A DNA stretch of 64,000 bases from Pseudomonas sp. PA27(2017) (GTDB lineage: Bacteria; Pseudomonadota; Gammaproteobacteria; Pseudomonadales; Pseudomonadaceae). A model generated the notes under the pieces. The model ran no database searches and was not told where the DNA came from. It was given only the letters and a program-made list of their open reading frames with translations. This document shows positions 63,441 to 64,000 of this stretch, in pieces; the first letter of the stretch is position 1; every line of letters starts with the position of its first letter. The position numbers were made by a program, and so were the translations under genes. Where the stretch lies: positions 62,001 to 126,000 of the forward strand of contig NZ_MSXW01000019.1 of the NCBI RefSeq assembly GCF_001945445.1, written 5' to 3'.

Positions 63441-63567
63441 GCTACAAAGCAGAAGCAGCCACCCAAACCAACCCGTGGGAGCCCCGACCTCGGGGCGAAA
63501 CGATTGCAGCCTGACTGCCTATTTCGGCGGTGCCTGAACGAATCGCCGCGAGGTCGCGGCTCCTACA
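63441..63567. repeat. Interspersed ~125-bp repeat, copy C
   Basis: Same element as at 38850-38974 and 59559-59685. It occupies the 432-base gap between pcaH and the SDR gene, together with the PcaQ-like box; nothing else is apparent there. Confidence 0.8.
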
Positions 63568-63663
63568 GTGGATTGAATAACGACCGCTCCCGCCACTTAA
63601 CCACCACAAACAACGAATAGCGTAAAAGGCCATGAAAAGGTTGCAAGCGCTTCAGGTTGCAGC

Positions 63664-64000
63664 TCAATTCTGTACGCTTTGCACCGACCCACCATCGACG
63701 CGCAGGTTGCTGCCGTTGATGAAAGACGCGCGCTCCGACACCAGCAGCGCGATGGCCGCTGCCACTTCTTCCGGTTGGCCACGGCGCTGCTGAACGATTC
63801 CGGGGCGCTCTTCCTTTAAGAAGCTCTGCACCGCTTCCTCGAAGCTCACGCCCAGTTCTTCGGCCCGTTTCTTCATCATGCCGTCGGTCATGCCGGTTTC
63901 GATGAACGCGGGCGATACCGTGTTGCACAACACGCCGTGGGCCGCTTCCTTGTAAGACAGGTTCTTGATGAAGGCGGCCAGCGCAGCCTTGGCCACGTTG
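63664..64000 (-). CDS. Short-chain dehydrogenase/reductase, C-terminal part (runs off right edge)
   Basis: About 112 residues of the C-terminal half. NVAKAALAAFIKNLSYKEAAHGVLCNTVSPAFIETGM shows the Lys of the Y-x-x-x-K active site and the N-x-V-x-P-x-x-x-x-T motif; the Tyr lies just outside. The end has INGSNLRVDGGSVQSVQN, the usual SDR tail. NAD(P)-dependent oxidoreductase, substrate unknown. The first methionine-like codon (GTG, 63996) is an internal valine, not a start. Confidence 0.92.
   Translation of the reverse strand, partial: NVAKAALAAFIKNLSYKEAAHGVLCNTVSPAFIETGMTDGMMKKRAEELGVSFEEAVQSFLKEERPGIVQQRRGQPEEVAAAIALLVSERASFINGSNLRVDGGSVQSVQN

Noticed and set aside
63664-63996. Complete small SDR gene starting at 63996
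   Set aside because: The codon is an internal Val in the active-site helix; the gene continues past the window.

Overview
The window looks like a Pseudomonas chromosome. From about 27.2 kb to the right edge it carries high-GC core genes in a typical Pseudomonas order: thrS-infC-rpmI-rplT-pheS-pheT-ihfA-merR with tRNA-Val(GAC) and tRNA-Pro(GGG), then PA2778/PA2779-type genes, an hpd/aroP tyrosine-catabolism cluster, and an ABC transporter-DsbA-trhO-bolA-DUF2059-DUF2804-fumC-flavoprotein block, ending in pcaHG. From 1 to about 27.2 kb the sequence is lower in GC, made of defence and mobile-element genes, and abuts the 3' end of tRNA-Pro. It reads as a genomic island inserted at that tRNA. No integrase is visible, so the other end and the recombinase probably lie left of the window.

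Island, left part (1-5.7 kb). The first gene is the start of a PP2C-type phosphatase cut by the window edge. It overlaps a TerY-like von Willebrand A gene, so this is probably the edge of a TerY-P type module. Then come small and unknown genes, a YfjJ/inovirus-Gp2-like HUH replication protein and an AlpA-type regulator, which are typical satellite or integrative-element genes.

Island, middle (5.7-9.5 kb, + strand). This is a compact four-gene operon of unknown role: a 188-aa unknown protein, a QueC-like PP-loop enzyme, a Cro/C1 helix-turn-helix plus ImmA/IrrE metalloprotease, and a PIN-domain protein. The genes overlap one another, and two TGACA-N-TGTCA palindromes lie at the promoter. It resembles Qat-type nucleobase-modification defence combined with a protease-regulated toxin.

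Island, right part (9.7-27.0 kb, - strand). This is a nine-gene operon, in transcription order: DUF499 ATPase, PglZ-like protein, AAA+ ATPase, subtilisin-like protease, DUF1156 Zn-ribbon DNA methyltransferase, 170-aa unknown, SNF2 helicase, HEPN-like protein, and DUF262/DUF1524 (GmrSD-like) nuclease. Several start and stop codons overlap by one base. It combines parts seen in BREX/Pgl/DISARM-like systems with an IetAS-like ATPase-protease pair and two possible nuclease effectors. This is the best candidate here for an undescribed or unusual system.

Core part (27.2-64 kb). Translation and nucleoid genes are followed by general metabolism. hpd, hmgA, a short fumarylacetoacetase, maiA and aroP form one tyrosine uptake and degradation unit. 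pcaHG is followed by a ZapE/AFG1-family ATPase and an AEC transporter, with a PcaQ-box-like palindrome upstream. Interspersed repeats are prominent: a perfect 115-bp-period array of seven REP doublets (49.69-50.5 kb), three copies of a ~125-bp element, and three copies of a short palindromic element. All function calls come from reading motifs and from memory of families; no database search was run.
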